The notes under the pieces are model-generated. The model did not search any database, had not been told where the DNA came from, and was given only the letters and a program-made list of their open reading frames with translations. Source: Alphaproteobacteria bacterium (GTDB lineage Bacteria > Pseudomonadota > Alphaproteobacteria > UBA8366). From it: DNA of 64,000 nt. This document shows positions 63,329 through 64,000 of this stretch, piece after piece; the first letter of the stretch is position 1; each line of letters begins with the position of its first letter. The stretch is taken from NCBI GenBank assembly GCA_021774335.1, contig JAJFJD010000016.1, forward strand, positions 1-64,000, in the 5' to 3' direction. Position numbers and translations under genes: made by a program.

Positions 63329-64000
63329 ATGAAGATCGCCACTTTCAACGTCAACTCCATCAAAGCGCGCCTGCCGCGCGTTCTCGAATGGCTGGAAGAG
63401 AGCAAGCCGGACGTCGCCTTGCTGCAGGAAATCAAGACGCAGACGGCGGATTTCCCGGAGCTCGAATTCAAGGCGCTGGACTACAACGTCGCGGCCTATG
63501 GTCAGAAGAGCTACAACGGCGTCGCGATCCTATCGCGCCATTCGATTGACGACATCAGAACGGGGCTACCCGGCGATCCCGAGGACGAGCAGGCCCGTTA
63601 CATCGAGGCGACGATCAAAGGCGTCCGTGTCGGTGGGATCTACCTGCCCAACGGCAATCCGGTCGACACCGACAAGTTTCCCTACAAGCTGGCTTGGATG
63701 GACCGGCTGACCGCGCATGTCCGTGACACTCTGCTGCCGACGGAAATGCCCATCGTTCTCGGCGGCGACTACAACTGCTGCCCGACCGATCGCGACGTTT
63801 ACGACCCCGAAGGGTTCGCGAGTGACGCGCTCTGCCGGCCGGAAACGCGCCAGCGGTTCCGCGAATTGATGAATCTGGGCCTGACCGAAGCCTGGCGCGC
63901 GCTGCACAGCGAAATCGCCTATTCCTACTGGGATTACCAGGCCGGCCGATGGAACCGTGACGAAGGTGTCCGGATCGATCACCTATTGCTCTCGCCGCAA
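63329..64000 (+). CDS. xth: exodeoxyribonuclease III (C-terminus cut by window edge)
   Basis: The first 224 residues of an ExoIII-type AP endonuclease for base excision repair. 'KIATFNVNSIKARLPRVLEWL', E34 in 'LLQEIKT', 'YGQKSYNGVAILSR', 'GGDYNCCPTDRDVYD' and the catalytic Asp-His near the edge ('RIDHLLLSPQ') match the family. Start ATG 63329, 23 bases after the halogenase stop. The final strand lies outside the window. Confidence 0.97.
   Translation, partial: MKIATFNVNSIKARLPRVLEWLEESKPDVALLQEIKTQTADFPELEFKALDYNVAAYGQKSYNGVAILSRHSIDDIRTGLPGDPEDEQARYIEATIKGVRVGGIYLPNGNPVDTDKFPYKLAWMDRLTAHVRDTLLPTEMPIVLGGDYNCCPTDRDVYDPEGFASDALCRPETRQRFRELMNLGLTEAWRALHSEIAYSYWDYQAGRWNRDEGVRIDHLLLSPQ

Overview
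The window is a high-GC bacterial chromosome segment with no plasmid, phage or insertion-sequence signs. Gene content and order point to an alphaproteobacterium of Rhodospirillales type: the run dgt-argS-SPOR-nagZ-scpA-scpB-tatA-tatB-tatC-serS-surE-pcm-nlpD followed by DUF815 and yajC-secD-secF, the uvrA/ssb/gyrA/coaD neighbourhood, TrmFO, malate synthase G and Mth938-type proteins are all characteristic of that class. Assignment below class is inference. I saw no tRNA, rRNA, CRISPR array or transposase.

Layout. 1-5650: a partial luciferase-like monooxygenase, a small membrane protein, a crotonase, a serine hydrolase, an SDR, a secreted protein with an HExxxH motif and a nitroreductase. 5650-9430: a class I DAHP synthase preceded by a clear ribosome-mediated attenuator with an aromatic-rich leader peptide, a LysR regulator, a divergent 51-residue protein and an AsmA-like protein. 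9430-17860: an accessory catabolic region made of two divergent operons (cupin, secreted protein, SDR, DehI-like; two cyclase-family hydrolases, LLM monooxygenase, lipoprotein esterase), then a TetR/SDR divergon with a perfect 16-bp operator pair. 17860-26940: a two-gene unit of a coiled-coil membrane protein and a VWA lipoprotein behind an AT-rich regulatory region, an Ldh-family dehydrogenase, a CNT nucleoside transporter, a PPOX-like protein, malate synthase G and a secreted DUF2927-like protein.

26940-37500: coaD, gyrA, then an apparent insertion of three OmpA-like lipoproteins and an MscS channel, followed by ssb and divergent uvrA. 37500-43560: an unknown secreted protein, a class III adenylate cyclase, a DUF4389 protein, trmFO, a phytoene-synthase-like protein, a PuuD-like membrane protein and an Mth938 protein. 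43570-53110: Sec (secF, secD, yajC), DUF815 ATPase, nlpD-pcm-surE-serS and tatCBA. 53290-61010: an orphan ABC ATPase between tatA and scpB, then scpBA, nagZ, a SPOR protein, argS and dgt. 61150-64000: erpA, an orphan tryptophan halogenase and a partial exodeoxyribonuclease III.

The most striking items are the DAHP synthase attenuator (5801-5934), the VWA-lipoprotein/coiled-coil membrane pair (18248-20343) with phased AGTATTC repeats upstream, the OmpA/MscS block between ssb and gyrA, the divergent catabolic cluster, and two SDR proteins that each lack a catalytic residue. Functions come from motifs and general family knowledge; no database search was run.
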